Shown: piece after piece, positions 1-8,652 of the stretch
Position numbering within the stretch: position 1 is the stretch's first letter
Layout: the number at the start of each line of letters is the position of its first letter
From: Paludibacteraceae bacterium
Lineage (GTDB): Bacteria; Bacteroidota; Bacteroidia; Bacteroidales; Paludibacteraceae
Assembly (NCBI GenBank): GCA_905234025.1
Contig: CAJOFT010000011.1
Span: 1 to 32,558 of the forward strand
Direction: 5' to 3'
DNA length: 32,558 bases
The notes under the pieces: generated by a model
Told to the model about the DNA's origin: nothing
Seen by the model: only the letters and a program-made list of their open reading frames with translations
The model's database searches: none
Position numbers and translations under genes: made by a program

Positions 1-46
1 CTTTGGGCGAAGTTCTTGTACTAATCCACCATTTTGGTGCCATTTA

Positions 47-201
47 CACCACTTTTCTCCACATTGTTGAAAACTTTTATAACTCACTGAAATTCAGTGA
101 GTTTATTTATGTTTGTGCTTGTTGAAAACCGGTATAAAACAATGTTTGTAAATTTTTTGTGGTGAAAAGTGGGGAAATATCAAATATTTTTTGTACCTTT
201 G
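47..201 (+). promoter_or_regulatory. mraZ promoter/operator region: TACCTTTG -7 box (194-201) and inverted copies of TGGNGAAAAGTGGNG (minus 47-61, plus 160-174)
   Basis: TAnnTTTG Bacteroidetes -7 motif. TGGTG-N5-TGGGG resembles the TGGGN-N5 direct repeats bound by MraZ in other bacteria. Confidence 0.55.
81..103. repeat. Perfect 10-bp hairpin (AACTCACTGA-AAT-TCAGTGAGTT)
   Basis: Read directly; terminator or operator role not determined. Confidence 0.7.
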
Positions 202-226
202 CAGCGTTTTTTGAAGAAAAACAGAA

Positions 227-260
227 AAATCGTAAATCGTAAATCGTCAAATCGTAAATT
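227..260 (+). repeat. AAATCGT-type short repeats immediately upstream of the mraZ ATG
   Basis: aaatcgtaaatcgtaaatcgtcaaatcgtaaat read directly. Confidence 0.85.
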
Positions 261-263
261 GAC

Positions 264-728
264 ATGAGTACATTTATTGGTAATATCGAGGTCAAGGCAG
301 ACGAGAAAGGTCGTATCTTTGTGCCGGCAGGTTACCGCAAGATTCTGGCGGAAATGGAATCCAAACGCATTGTCATGCGTCGTGATACGGACAATGCCTG
401 CCTGATTTTCTATCCCGAAACGGTGTGGAACGACAAGGTGGCTGCATTGCGTAATGCGCTGGACGAATGGGATCCTGAAGACCAGTTACTGCTGATGCAG
501 TTTATGTCTGACGCTGAAATGCTGGAGCCTGATAATCAGGGACGTATTCTGCTGCAAAAACGGAACTTTGAGTGCCTTAATGACGGACAAACCAATTCCG
601 AAAGCAAAGAAATGGTCTTTGTCGGAATGTTTGACCGCTTCGCATTGTGGAATCCGGAAGTGTTTGCCAACAAGAAACTGGAGCAGCATGACCTTGCAGA
701 GCGTATCCGCGTCAGAATGAGAAAATGA
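264..728 (+). CDS. mraZ: Transcriptional regulator MraZ
   Basis: First gene of the dcw cluster; MraZ-like N-terminus (FIGNIEVKADEKGRIFVPAGYRKIL); ATGA overlap with rsmH. Confidence 0.93.
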   Translation: MSTFIGNIEVKADEKGRIFVPAGYRKILAEMESKRIVMRRDTDNACLIFYPETVWNDKVAALRNALDEWDPEDQLLLMQFMSDAEMLEPDNQGRILLQKRNFECLNDGQTNSESKEMVFVGMFDRFALWNPEVFANKKLEQHDLAERIRVRMRK

Positions 729-1618
729 ACACCATATACCACATACCGGCGATGTTGACAGAGACAATCAACGGCTTGAATGTCAAGCCGGACGGTGTCT
801 ATGTGGATGTCACTTTCGGAGGTGGCGGTCATTCACGCGCCATTCTCGAAGCAGGGGCAGGCGCGCTTTATTCCTTTGACCAGGATTTGGATGCATACCG
901 GAACAGCATTGATGATCCGCGTTGGCACTTTGTACACGGGAACTTCCGGTACTTGTCCAACTTTATGGACTTTTACGGTGTGGCGGAAATAGACGGGCTG
1001 ATTGCCGATTTGGGCGTGAGTTTCCATCACTTTGACGAAGCAGACAGAGGATTCAGTTTCCGTTTTGATGCACCGCTTGATATGCGCATGAATCAGAAAG
1101 CCGGACAAACCGCGGCAGACCTTATAAATACATATAGCGAGGAAGAACTGGCGCGGGTGTTGGCATTGTATGGGGAACTGAAAAACGCCCGGCAGTTGGC
1201 GCGCAAACTGATACAGGCACGACCTGTTGCAAAAACCGGCGATGTTCTGAAAGCGCTGAACATTGATGTCGAAAATATTGACCCGCGGCGGAAGAAAGAA
1301 CTGACTTGTATGTTCCAGGCATTGCGGATTGAGGTGAATGACGAACTTGGAGCACTCCGTGAAATGCTTGTTGCAGCAAAGGATTTGCTTAAGCCCGGAG
1401 GACGGATTGCCGTGCTGACATATCATTCACTGGAAGACCGGATTGTGAAGAACTTTCTTCGCAGCGGCAACCTCGAAGGAGAGATTGAAAAAGATTTTTA
1501 CGGCAATATACTTTCTCCGTTTACATTGATAGAGAAAGGACTGAGTGCTTCCGCCGAAGAAGTGGAACGCAATCCCAGAGCCAGAAGTGCGCGCTTGCGC
1601 GTCGCGCAAAAAGTGTAG
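725..1618 (+). CDS. rsmH: 16S rRNA (cytosine1402-N4)-methyltransferase RsmH/MraW
   Basis: HIPAMLTETINGL, DVTFGGGGHSRAIL, LADLGVSFHHFD motifs. Confidence 0.95.
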   Translation: MNTIYHIPAMLTETINGLNVKPDGVYVDVTFGGGGHSRAILEAGAGALYSFDQDLDAYRNSIDDPRWHFVHGNFRYLSNFMDFYGVAEIDGLIADLGVSFHHFDEADRGFSFRFDAPLDMRMNQKAGQTAADLINTYSEEELARVLALYGELKNARQLARKLIQARPVAKTGDVLKALNIDVENIDPRRKKELTCMFQALRIEVNDELGALREMLVAAKDLLKPGGRIAVLTYHSLEDRIVKNFLRSGNLEGEIEKDFYGNILSPFTLIEKGLSASAEEVERNPRARSARLRVAQKV

Positions 1619-1625
1619 AGATTAT

Positions 1626-1937
1626 ATGAAGACAAAGACAATACAGGGCTTCTTGAACGGAGAATTACTCCGTAGCGAATGGGTTCGCAAGCAGTACAAA
1701 CTGATTGCGCTCATTGTCGGTCTTGTGTTCATATATATTCTTGCGGGCTACCGCTCTATGCAGCAACAGCGCCGGTTGAGCGATCTTCGTGACGAAGTGC
1801 GTGACAAGAAATTCGAGTATCTGACGCTATCGACGGAATTAGTGACCCTGACACGCCAATCACAAGTGGTGAAGGAGCTGGAAGCACGCGGCAGCAAGTT
1901 GAAAGAAAACAAAACGCCTGCTGTTAAAATCAAATAG
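1626..1937 (+). CDS. FtsL-like small membrane division protein
   Basis: Position between rsmH and ftsI; one TM helix followed by coiled coil; ATG at 1626. Confidence 0.75.
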   Translation: MKTKTIQGFLNGELLRSEWVRKQYKLIALIVGLVFIYILAGYRSMQQQRRLSDLRDEVRDKKFEYLTLSTELVTLTRQSQVVKELEARGSKLKENKTPAVKIK

Positions 1938-1944
1938 CATTGAT

Positions 1945-3771
1945 ATGGGTGACAACCAACGAAATACGATTTTGCGCTTTGCAGCAATCTTCCTGCTCAT
2001 TACAGCAGGCTTTATTGCTGTGCTCGTGAAGATATTTGTCATTCAGACCAAAGAACGTGACCAGTGGCTGCAAGTGGCAAAAAGCCAGATCAAGACGAAC
2101 CAGCCAATACCTGCAACACGCGGCAATATCTTGGATTGCGAGGGACGTATGCTGGCTTCCAGCATGCCGCAGTACTACATCACAATGGATACCCGCGTGG
2201 AAGCCCTGCACTTGGGCGGTGACACATTGTTCTATAAGTACGTCGATTCGATTGCAGACGGCTTGAACCGGATCATCGGCGACCGTACAAGCGAGGAATA
2301 CAAAAATATCATGGTTACAGCGTTCAAGGCAAACAAGGGAAAAGGAAAGATGATTCCCAAGTTGTCGAAACGCCGTATCACGTACACCGAGCGGAAGGAG
2401 GTCGTGAAATTGCCGCTGGTACGCAGAGGTGTTTACAAATCCGGCATCAGTTTTGAGGACCAGCACCGCCGCGTAAAACCGTTCGGCAGTTTGGCAAGCC
2501 GCACAATTGGTACCATCTATGGCGATGGCGGTCAGGGAAATGCGGGACTTGAGAAAGCCTTTGAAAAGGAATTGGCAGGCAAGGACGGCGTGAGTACCAG
2601 ACAGCGTGTCGGAGGACGTTGGGAGAATGTGACCGTGGAAGACGAGGAGGACGGATTGGACGTTGTGACCACGCTGAATGCGGATTTGCAGGATATCGTG
2701 GAAACGGCTTTGCGTGAGCGTTTGAATGCGACAAGAGCGGATTGGGGCTGCTGTATTCTTATGGAAACGAAAACAGGGCACATCAAAGCCATTACGAATC
2801 TTGACCGCAATGCGGACGGCTCCTATTCCGAGGCAATGAACCATGCCGTGACACGTGTGGAACCGGGTTCGACATTCAAAACGATTGCATTGATGGCAGC
2901 GTTGGATGACGGAAAAGTCGGGCTGTACGACACGATTAAAGTCTATCGCGACGGATGGATGTACCTCGGCAAGTCCAAACACACGGATTCGCACCCCAAA
3001 GACACGATTTATACCGTCAGAAGCGCGCTGGCAATCAGTTCGAATATTGCGTTGGCGAAGATTGTCACCAAAGCATATGACGGTGATGCGGCGAAGTTCG
3101 TCCGCAAACTGGAGAAGATGAATCTGCGGGACAGCTTCTACAGCGAAATCCCCGGTGCAGACGGTCCGCGGATACAAGTGCCGAAGGATGCCGTAACAAT
3201 AAGCAAGATGGCTTACGGCTATTCGGTGGAACTGAGCCCGATGCAGATTCTGGCGTTCTACAACGGCATCGCGAACAACGGCAAGATGATCCGTCCGATG
3301 CTGGTGAGCGAATTGCAGCAGGACGGAATGACCGTAAAGGAGTTCAAAACGGAGACCATCAAATCGTCGATGTGCAAGAAATCTACGTTGAACGATATCC
3401 GTCTGTGCTTGCACGATGTGGTTTGGGACAACAACCTCGGAACGGCATCCGTGCGCAAATGGGCAGGGCGGATTGTGGCATACAAAGCGCAGAGCGACTT
3501 GGTGCATATTGCCGGCAAGACAGGAACGGCACAGTTGCTTCGGAACGGGCGTTATACGGGCAAGAACCACCGCATGACCTTTGTGGGATATTTTCCGGAA
3601 GAGGCACCGCAATATACCTGCATCTGCATGATTGAGAATCCGCAGAACTGGCCTGCCTACGATGCGGGTTACGATTGCGGAAACGTAGTGCGGACGATTG
3701 CAGAAAAGACGATTGCCTACAGCGATTGCTACGCCATTCATAAAGGCGAATTGGAACTGACAAAAAGATAA
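1945..3771 (+). CDS. ftsI: Division-specific transpeptidase (PBP3/FtsI)
   Basis: N-terminal TM, PATRGNILD, GSTFK, SSN, KTGTAQ motifs. Confidence 0.93.
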   Translation: MGDNQRNTILRFAAIFLLITAGFIAVLVKIFVIQTKERDQWLQVAKSQIKTNQPIPATRGNILDCEGRMLASSMPQYYITMDTRVEALHLGGDTLFYKYVDSIADGLNRIIGDRTSEEYKNIMVTAFKANKGKGKMIPKLSKRRITYTERKEVVKLPLVRRGVYKSGISFEDQHRRVKPFGSLASRTIGTIYGDGGQGNAGLEKAFEKELAGKDGVSTRQRVGGRWENVTVEDEEDGLDVVTTLNADLQDIVETALRERLNATRADWGCCILMETKTGHIKAITNLDRNADGSYSEAMNHAVTRVEPGSTFKTIALMAALDDGKVGLYDTIKVYRDGWMYLGKSKHTDSHPKDTIYTVRSALAISSNIALAKIVTKAYDGDAAKFVRKLEKMNLRDSFYSEIPGADGPRIQVPKDAVTISKMAYGYSVELSPMQILAFYNGIANNGKMIRPMLVSELQQDGMTVKEFKTETIKSSMCKKSTLNDIRLCLHDVVWDNNLGTASVRKWAGRIVAYKAQSDLVHIAGKTGTAQLLRNGRYTGKNHRMTFVGYFPEEAPQYTCICMIENPQNWPAYDAGYDCGNVVRTIAEKTIAYSDCYAIHKGELELTKR

Positions 3772-3775
3772 AACT

Positions 3776-5221
3776 ATGATACTGAACGAGTTACTGAAAG
3801 TGATTACGCCGCTGAAAGTGGTCGGCTATGCAAATGTCGATATTACTGGCATCCAGTTTGATTCACGCAAAGTGGAAGCGGGAAATATGTTTGTTGCGCA
3901 GGTGGGCACAGCAGTAGATGGACATGCGTTCATTGATGGTTGTGTCGCCAAAGGCGCGGCGGCAGTAGTGCTTTCAAACGCGGAGTTTATGCCTGCTGCG
4001 GCAAACAGCGTGTGCTATGTGCTGGTGGAAAACACCGACAAGGCATTGGGGCTGATGGCATGCAAGTGGTTTGGCGAACCGTCGCACAAGATGAAACTGG
4101 TCGGTGTAACCGGCACGAACGGCAAAACTACCATCGCCACCTTGTTATATAAACTCGCGCGCGCGTTAGGACACAAAGCGGGATTGCTTTCAACGGTCGT
4201 GAATTATGTGGACGAGGAGGCTGTGCCTGCCACGCATACCACACCGGATGCACTGGAACTCAATGGCTTGCTCGCACAAATGGTGGCCGCGGGCTGCGAG
4301 TACGCGTTTATGGAGGTTTCGTCGCACGCGATTGCGCAGGAACGCATTGCCGGCTTGGACTTTGACGGAGCGTTGTTCACCAATCTCACGCGCGACCATA
4401 TTGATTATCATAAGACTTTTGACAACTATCGCGATACGAAAAAACGGCTCTTTGACAGCCTGAAACGCAATGCTTTTGCCGTAACGAATAAGGATGACCG
4501 GAACGGGCTCGTAATGACGCAGAATACGGAGGCTAAGGTCTATTCTTATTCGGTGCGTGCAATGGCGGACTACCGCGCGCAGATTCTCGAAGAAGGCTTC
4601 GACGGCATGTTGCTGAACATGGACGGACAGGAAGTGTTTGTGCCGTTGGTCGGACGATTCAATGTCAGCAATCTGCTCTGTATCTATGGCGCGGCATTGA
4701 ATCTCGGCTTTGAGAAAATGGAAGTGCTGCGTGTTTTGAGTACTTTGAAGCCTGTGAACGGACGCTTTGAGACCATTCGTTCGCCGAAAGGGTGGACGGC
4801 GATTGTCGATTATGCGCACACGCCCGATGCGGTGGATAATGTCATCCAGACGATTAACGAGATTCGCAAGGGCAAACTCATTACGGTGGTTGGCTGCGGC
4901 GGAAACCGTGACAAGGGAAAACGTCCGATGATGGCGCAGATTGCGAAGCATGGTAGTGACCAGTTGATCTTGACATCAGACAATCCGCGTGACGAGGAAC
5001 CTGCTGATATACTGAAAGACATGGCGGCAGGCTTGACGGAGGAAGAACTCCGTTCAACCTTGATTATCGAAGACCGTGAATCGGCAATCAAAACCGCTTG
5101 CACGATAGCCCAATCCGGAGATGTCATTCTCATTGCCGGCAAAGGCCACGAGGATTACCAGATCATCAAAGGCGTGAAGCACCACTTCGACGACCACGAA
5201 ATCGTCCGCAAATGCCTCTAA
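3776..5221 (+). CDS. murE: UDP-N-acetylmuramoyl-tripeptide synthetase MurE
   Basis: GVTGTNGKTTIATLLY, EVSSHAIAQERIAGLDFDGALFTNLTRDHIDYH. Confidence 0.95.
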   Translation: MILNELLKVITPLKVVGYANVDITGIQFDSRKVEAGNMFVAQVGTAVDGHAFIDGCVAKGAAAVVLSNAEFMPAAANSVCYVLVENTDKALGLMACKWFGEPSHKMKLVGVTGTNGKTTIATLLYKLARALGHKAGLLSTVVNYVDEEAVPATHTTPDALELNGLLAQMVAAGCEYAFMEVSSHAIAQERIAGLDFDGALFTNLTRDHIDYHKTFDNYRDTKKRLFDSLKRNAFAVTNKDDRNGLVMTQNTEAKVYSYSVRAMADYRAQILEEGFDGMLLNMDGQEVFVPLVGRFNVSNLLCIYGAALNLGFEKMEVLRVLSTLKPVNGRFETIRSPKGWTAIVDYAHTPDAVDNVIQTINEIRKGKLITVVGCGGNRDKGKRPMMAQIAKHGSDQLILTSDNPRDEEPADILKDMAAGLTEEELRSTLIIEDRESAIKTACTIAQSGDVILIAGKGHEDYQIIKGVKHHFDDHEIVRKCL

Positions 5222-5340
5222 ATGCGCAAATGAAAAAATGCGCAAATGAAAAAATGAGAAAATGAAAAAATGAGAAAATGTGCAAATGAAAAAATGAGAA
5301 AATGAGAAAATGCGCAAATGCTAAAATGCGAAAATGAAAA
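5221..5340 (+). repeat. Fifteen contiguous 8-bp units AATGNNNA between murE and mraY
   Basis: aatgcgca/aatgaaaa/aatgagaa units in register from 5221 to 5340. Confidence 0.95.
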
Positions 5341-5350
5341 AATAAATGCT

Positions 5351-5392
5351 TAAATCGTAAATCGCTAAATCGTAAATCGCTAAATCGTAAAT
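5351..5392 (+). repeat. 15-bp direct repeats TAAATCGTAAATCGC (2 full + 1 partial) abutting the mraY ATG
   Basis: Read directly; ends 1 nt before ATG 5394. Confidence 0.93.
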
Positions 5393-5393
5393 T

Positions 5394-6677
5394 ATGCTCT
5401 ATCATCTCTTCGATTACCTCACCACCGCTTACGGCCATTTTGCCGGCGCACGGCTGTTCGATTACATCTCCTTCCGCGCCATCATGGCGGGCATTATTGC
5501 CTTGTGTACCAGCATCTGGTTCGGCAACTGGTTCATCAATTACATGAAGCGTCACAACATCTCCGAGACGCAGCGCGACGAGAAACTCGACCCGTTCAAC
5601 GTCGCCAAGAAAGGTGTGCCGACCATGGGCGGATTGATTGTCATTGCTGCCATTCTGCTGCCGTGTCTGCTGCTTGGCAAACTGACCAACGTCTATATGC
5701 TTCTGTTGCTCATCACCACTTTGCTGATGGGCGCACTCGGCTTCGCGGACGATTATATCAAGACTTTCCGCAAGAACAAAGACGGTCTTAACGGCTGGGT
5801 CAAGATTGCCGGACAGGTGACGCTTGGATTGATTGTTGGTCTCACATTGCGTTTCGCACCTGCCGTGTCGATGAACGAAGTCGTTACAAGTCACATTGAG
5901 AACAACATCGTCGTGGTCGAGAAAACGCCGGAAATCAAGTCCACGCAGACCACCATTCCGTTTGTCAAACACCATAACTTCAACTATGCCGACCTCTTCA
6001 GCTGGACGGGCGAAAACAACAAATACCGCTTCGGCTGGATTTTCTTCGTGCTGCTGACGATTTTCGTGGTTGCGGCTGTGAGCAACGGTGCAAACCTCAA
6101 CGACGGCATGGACGGTATGTGTGCAGGCAACTCGGCGATAATCGGTGTCGCGTTGCTCATATTGGCATACACGAGCGGTAGTGTCGTGTGGGCGGAATAT
6201 TTCGATGTGATGTACATTCCCGGCAGCGAAGAACTTGTGGTCTTCCTCGCATCGTTTGTCGGTGCGTTGGTGGGTTATCTGTGGTTTAACGGCTTTCCTG
6301 CGCAGGTCTTCCTCGGTGATACGGGCAGTTTGACAGTTGGTGGCATTATCGGCGTTTGCGCGATGGTCATTCACAAGGAGTTGATGATTCCCGTGCTCTG
6401 CGGTGTCTTCCTCATGGAGAGCGTCAGCGTCATTCTCCAGACGCAGGTCTATAAGTATAACAAGAAGAAAGGTCGCCATGTGCGTGTATGGAAACGCACG
6501 CCGTTGCATGACCATTTCCGCACGTCGGTGGAGCAGGTTCTGAAGAACGACCCGACCTGTGCGATTATCTTCAAAGGCAGCGGCAATCTGCACCATGAGA
6601 CAAAGATTGTCCTTCGTTTCTGCATCGTCACGCTCATCCTCGCCGCCATCACAATTTTGACATTAAAAATAAGATAA
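5394..6677 (+). CDS. mraY: Phospho-N-acetylmuramoyl-pentapeptide transferase MraY
   Basis: VPTMGGLIV, FADDYIK, NLNDGMDGM, FLGDTGSL, HDHFR motifs. Confidence 0.95.
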   Translation: MLYHLFDYLTTAYGHFAGARLFDYISFRAIMAGIIALCTSIWFGNWFINYMKRHNISETQRDEKLDPFNVAKKGVPTMGGLIVIAAILLPCLLLGKLTNVYMLLLLITTLLMGALGFADDYIKTFRKNKDGLNGWVKIAGQVTLGLIVGLTLRFAPAVSMNEVVTSHIENNIVVVEKTPEIKSTQTTIPFVKHHNFNYADLFSWTGENNKYRFGWIFFVLLTIFVVAAVSNGANLNDGMDGMCAGNSAIIGVALLILAYTSGSVVWAEYFDVMYIPGSEELVVFLASFVGALVGYLWFNGFPAQVFLGDTGSLTVGGIIGVCAMVIHKELMIPVLCGVFLMESVSVILQTQVYKYNKKKGRHVRVWKRTPLHDHFRTSVEQVLKNDPTCAIIFKGSGNLHHETKIVLRFCIVTLILAAITILTLKIR

Positions 6678-6681
6678 ATAC

Positions 6682-6713
6682 CCCCTCCCGACCTCCCCTC
6701 ACGGGAGGAGAAA
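6682..6713 (-). repeat. GC-rich palindromic element (reverse orientation), upstream of the DUF559 gene
   Basis: Stem CCTCCC-CTCAC-GGGAGG plus arm CCCTCCCGAC; reverse complement resembles the murD copies. Confidence 0.75.
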
Positions 6714-6714
6714 A

Positions 6715-7092
6715 ATGAGCGAGATACCAAAATATATTACTGCGCGGACGTATGCATACCATATTTTGAGAGATAATATGCACCAACTCCGCAATCATCA
6801 AACGGACGCAGAGTATATGTTATGGCAACGTATCAGAAACAAACAATTAGGTGCAAAATTCCGTCGGCAGCATATTATAGATGATTATATTGTTGATTTT
6901 GTTTGCCTTCAGCACCAACTGATTATTGAGGTAGATGGTAAATATCACGCGGGTGGGGAGCAAAAGGAATTTGATGCTGTCAGAGAGCAAAAGCTCAAGT
7001 CAGAGGGCTATTATATCTTACGTTTTACGAACGAAGAAGTAATAAACAATTTAGACCAAACAATAGAATGTATAAAAAAACATCTAATATGA
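6715..7092 (+). CDS. DUF559-family (Vsr/PD-(D/E)XK-like) putative endonuclease
   Basis: LRNHQTDAEYMLWQRIRNKQLGAKFRRQHIIDDYIVDFVCLQHQLIIEVDG; TGA overlaps murD ATG (ATGA). Confidence 0.88.
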   Translation: MSEIPKYITARTYAYHILRDNMHQLRNHQTDAEYMLWQRIRNKQLGAKFRRQHIIDDYIVDFVCLQHQLIIEVDGKYHAGGEQKEFDAVREQKLKSEGYYILRFTNEEVINNLDQTIECIKKHLI

Positions 7093-8615
7093 ATACTAAT
7101 TATACACTCTCCCCTAAGGGGAGAGCTGGAGAGGGGTTTCTTGTAGTTCTCGGTGCTGGCGAAAGCGGAACAGGTGCCGCTATTCTCGCCAAAGAAAAAG
7201 GTTTTGAGGTTTTTGTCTCCGACATGGGCGAAATCAAACCTCCGTATCGCGCCTTGCTCGACCAGCACGGCATTGCATGGGAGGATGGCGGACATACGTT
7301 TGACAAACTCAAAGATGCCGATGAAATCATCAAATCGCCCGGCATCCCGAACGATGCTCCTATCATCCGACAAATCCAAAATTACCATTCTTCTCTCTCC
7401 CCTGAGGGGAGAGTCGGAGAGGGGTTTCAGGGAGTTCCCGTCATCTCCGAAATCGAGTTTGCTGCCCGCTACACCGATGCCAAGATGATTTGCATCACCG
7501 GCTCCAACGGCAAAACCACCACGACCTCGCTTATCTATGACATTCTCCGCCGTGCAGGTTTGAATGTCGGTCTGGCAGGCAATATCGGTGCGTCACTGGC
7601 ATTGCAGGTCGCGCACGAACACCATGATTACTATGTCATCGAACTCTCGTCTTTCCAGCTCGACAACATGTACGATTTCCGCGCGAACGTGGCGATTCTG
7701 CTCAATATCACGCCTGACCACCTTGACCGCTATAATTTCGAGTTCCAGAACTACGTCAATGCCAAGTTCCGCATCACGCAGAACCAGACGAAGGACGATG
7801 CGTTCATTTATTGGTCGGAGGATCCGGTCATTGACCGCGAGATACGGAAGATGTCGCTTGGCGCAACGCTTTATCCGTTCGGCAAGTCCGGCAATGCTGC
7901 CTATATCCGTGGCAACGACTTGGTGGTTGAGGCAGGCGAACCGCTTGTCATGCCCTATCAGGAACTGTCGTTGCAGGGCAAGCACAACCAACTGAACTCG
8001 ATGGCGGCATCCATTGCCGCGCAGGTTTTGCACATCAAGAACGATGTCATCCGCGAATCCTTGAAGCAGTTTGCCGGAGTGGAGCACCGCTTGCAGTATG
8101 TGGCAACCGTCAAGGGTGTGCGTTGGATTAACGACAGCAAGGCAACGAACGTCAATTCCTGTTGGTATGCGTTGGAGTCCATGACCACGCCGACGGTGCT
8201 TATTCTCGGCGGCAAGGACAAGGGCAACGATTATTCGGAGATTGACGATTTGGTTCGCGAGAAGTGCCACACGCTCATTTTCATGGGCTTGCACAACGAA
8301 AAACTCCACGAACATTTTGACAAGTTTGCAAAATCTTCTCTCTCCCTTGAGGGGAGAGCCGGAGAGGGGTTTAAATCTTCTCTCTCTCTTGATGAAAGAG
8401 CCGGAGAGAAAATATCCTCCCTCCCTTGTGGGGAGGGACGGGGAGAGGTTACTATTATCGACACGAACAATCTCAACGATGCCGTTCAGGCAGCATATCA
8501 TGCTGCGCATGAAGGTGATACGGTTTTGTTGTCGCCATGTTGTGCTTCGTTTGACTTATTCAAGTCTTACGAGGATCGCGGCAACCAGTTCATGTCCGCC
8601 GTCCGCAAACTCTGA
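7089..8615 (+). CDS. murD: UDP-N-acetylmuramoylalanine--D-glutamate ligase MurD with palindrome-encoded insertions
   Basis: VVLGAGESGTGAAILA, ITGSNGKTTTTSL, LLSPCCASFDLFKSYEDRGNQF; in-frame LSPxGRxGEGF peptides. Confidence 0.95.
   Translation: MNTNYTLSPKGRAGEGFLVVLGAGESGTGAAILAKEKGFEVFVSDMGEIKPPYRALLDQHGIAWEDGGHTFDKLKDADEIIKSPGIPNDAPIIRQIQNYHSSLSPEGRVGEGFQGVPVISEIEFAARYTDAKMICITGSNGKTTTTSLIYDILRRAGLNVGLAGNIGASLALQVAHEHHDYYVIELSSFQLDNMYDFRANVAILLNITPDHLDRYNFEFQNYVNAKFRITQNQTKDDAFIYWSEDPVIDREIRKMSLGATLYPFGKSGNAAYIRGNDLVVEAGEPLVMPYQELSLQGKHNQLNSMAASIAAQVLHIKNDVIRESLKQFAGVEHRLQYVATVKGVRWINDSKATNVNSCWYALESMTTPTVLILGGKDKGNDYSEIDDLVREKCHTLIFMGLHNEKLHEHFDKFAKSSLSLEGRAGEGFKSSLSLDERAGEKISSLPCGEGRGEVTIIDTNNLNDAVQAAYHAAHEGDTVLLSPCCASFDLFKSYEDRGNQFMSAVRKL
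7107..7139 (+). repeat. Palindromic element copy A in murD (LSPKGRAGEGF)
   Basis: CTCTCCCC-TAA-GGGGAGAG perfect 8-bp stem + CTGGAGAGGGGTTT, 33 bp in frame. Confidence 0.92.
7395..7427 (+). repeat. Palindromic element copy B in murD (LSPEGRVGEGF)
   Basis: CTCTCCCC-TGA-GGGGAGAG + TCGGAGAGGGGTTT, 33 bp in frame. Confidence 0.92.
8340..8372 (+). repeat. Palindromic element copy C in murD (LSLEGRAGEGF)
   Basis: ctctcccttgaggggagagccggagaggggttt, 33 bp in frame. Confidence 0.92.
8382..8411 (+). repeat. Degenerate palindromic element copy D in murD (LSLDERAGEK)
   Basis: ctctctcttgatgaaagagccggagagaaa. Confidence 0.75.
8415..8450 (+). repeat. Variant palindromic element copy E in murD (SSLPCGEGRGEV)
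   Basis: tcctccctcccttgtggggagggacggggagaggtt. Confidence 0.8.
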
Positions 8616-8652
8616 AGTACACCCAACACGTTAAATCTTACACGCTCACCCC

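Noticed and set aside
1930-3741. 603-aa minus-strand ORF antisense to ftsI
   Set aside because: Shadow ORF opposite a clear PBP gene; composition (His/Arg/Cys-rich) typical of antisense translation.
5221-5392. Possible CRISPR array
   Set aside because: Units are 8 and 15 bp without unique spacers; no cas genes.
5166-6596. 476-aa minus-strand ORF antisense to mraY and the repeat array
   Set aside because: Shadow ORF; its low-complexity HFLIFSFF tail is just the reverse translation of the AATGNNNA repeats.
7593-8510. 305-aa minus-strand ORF over murD
   Set aside because: Shadow ORF without plausible start context or domain.
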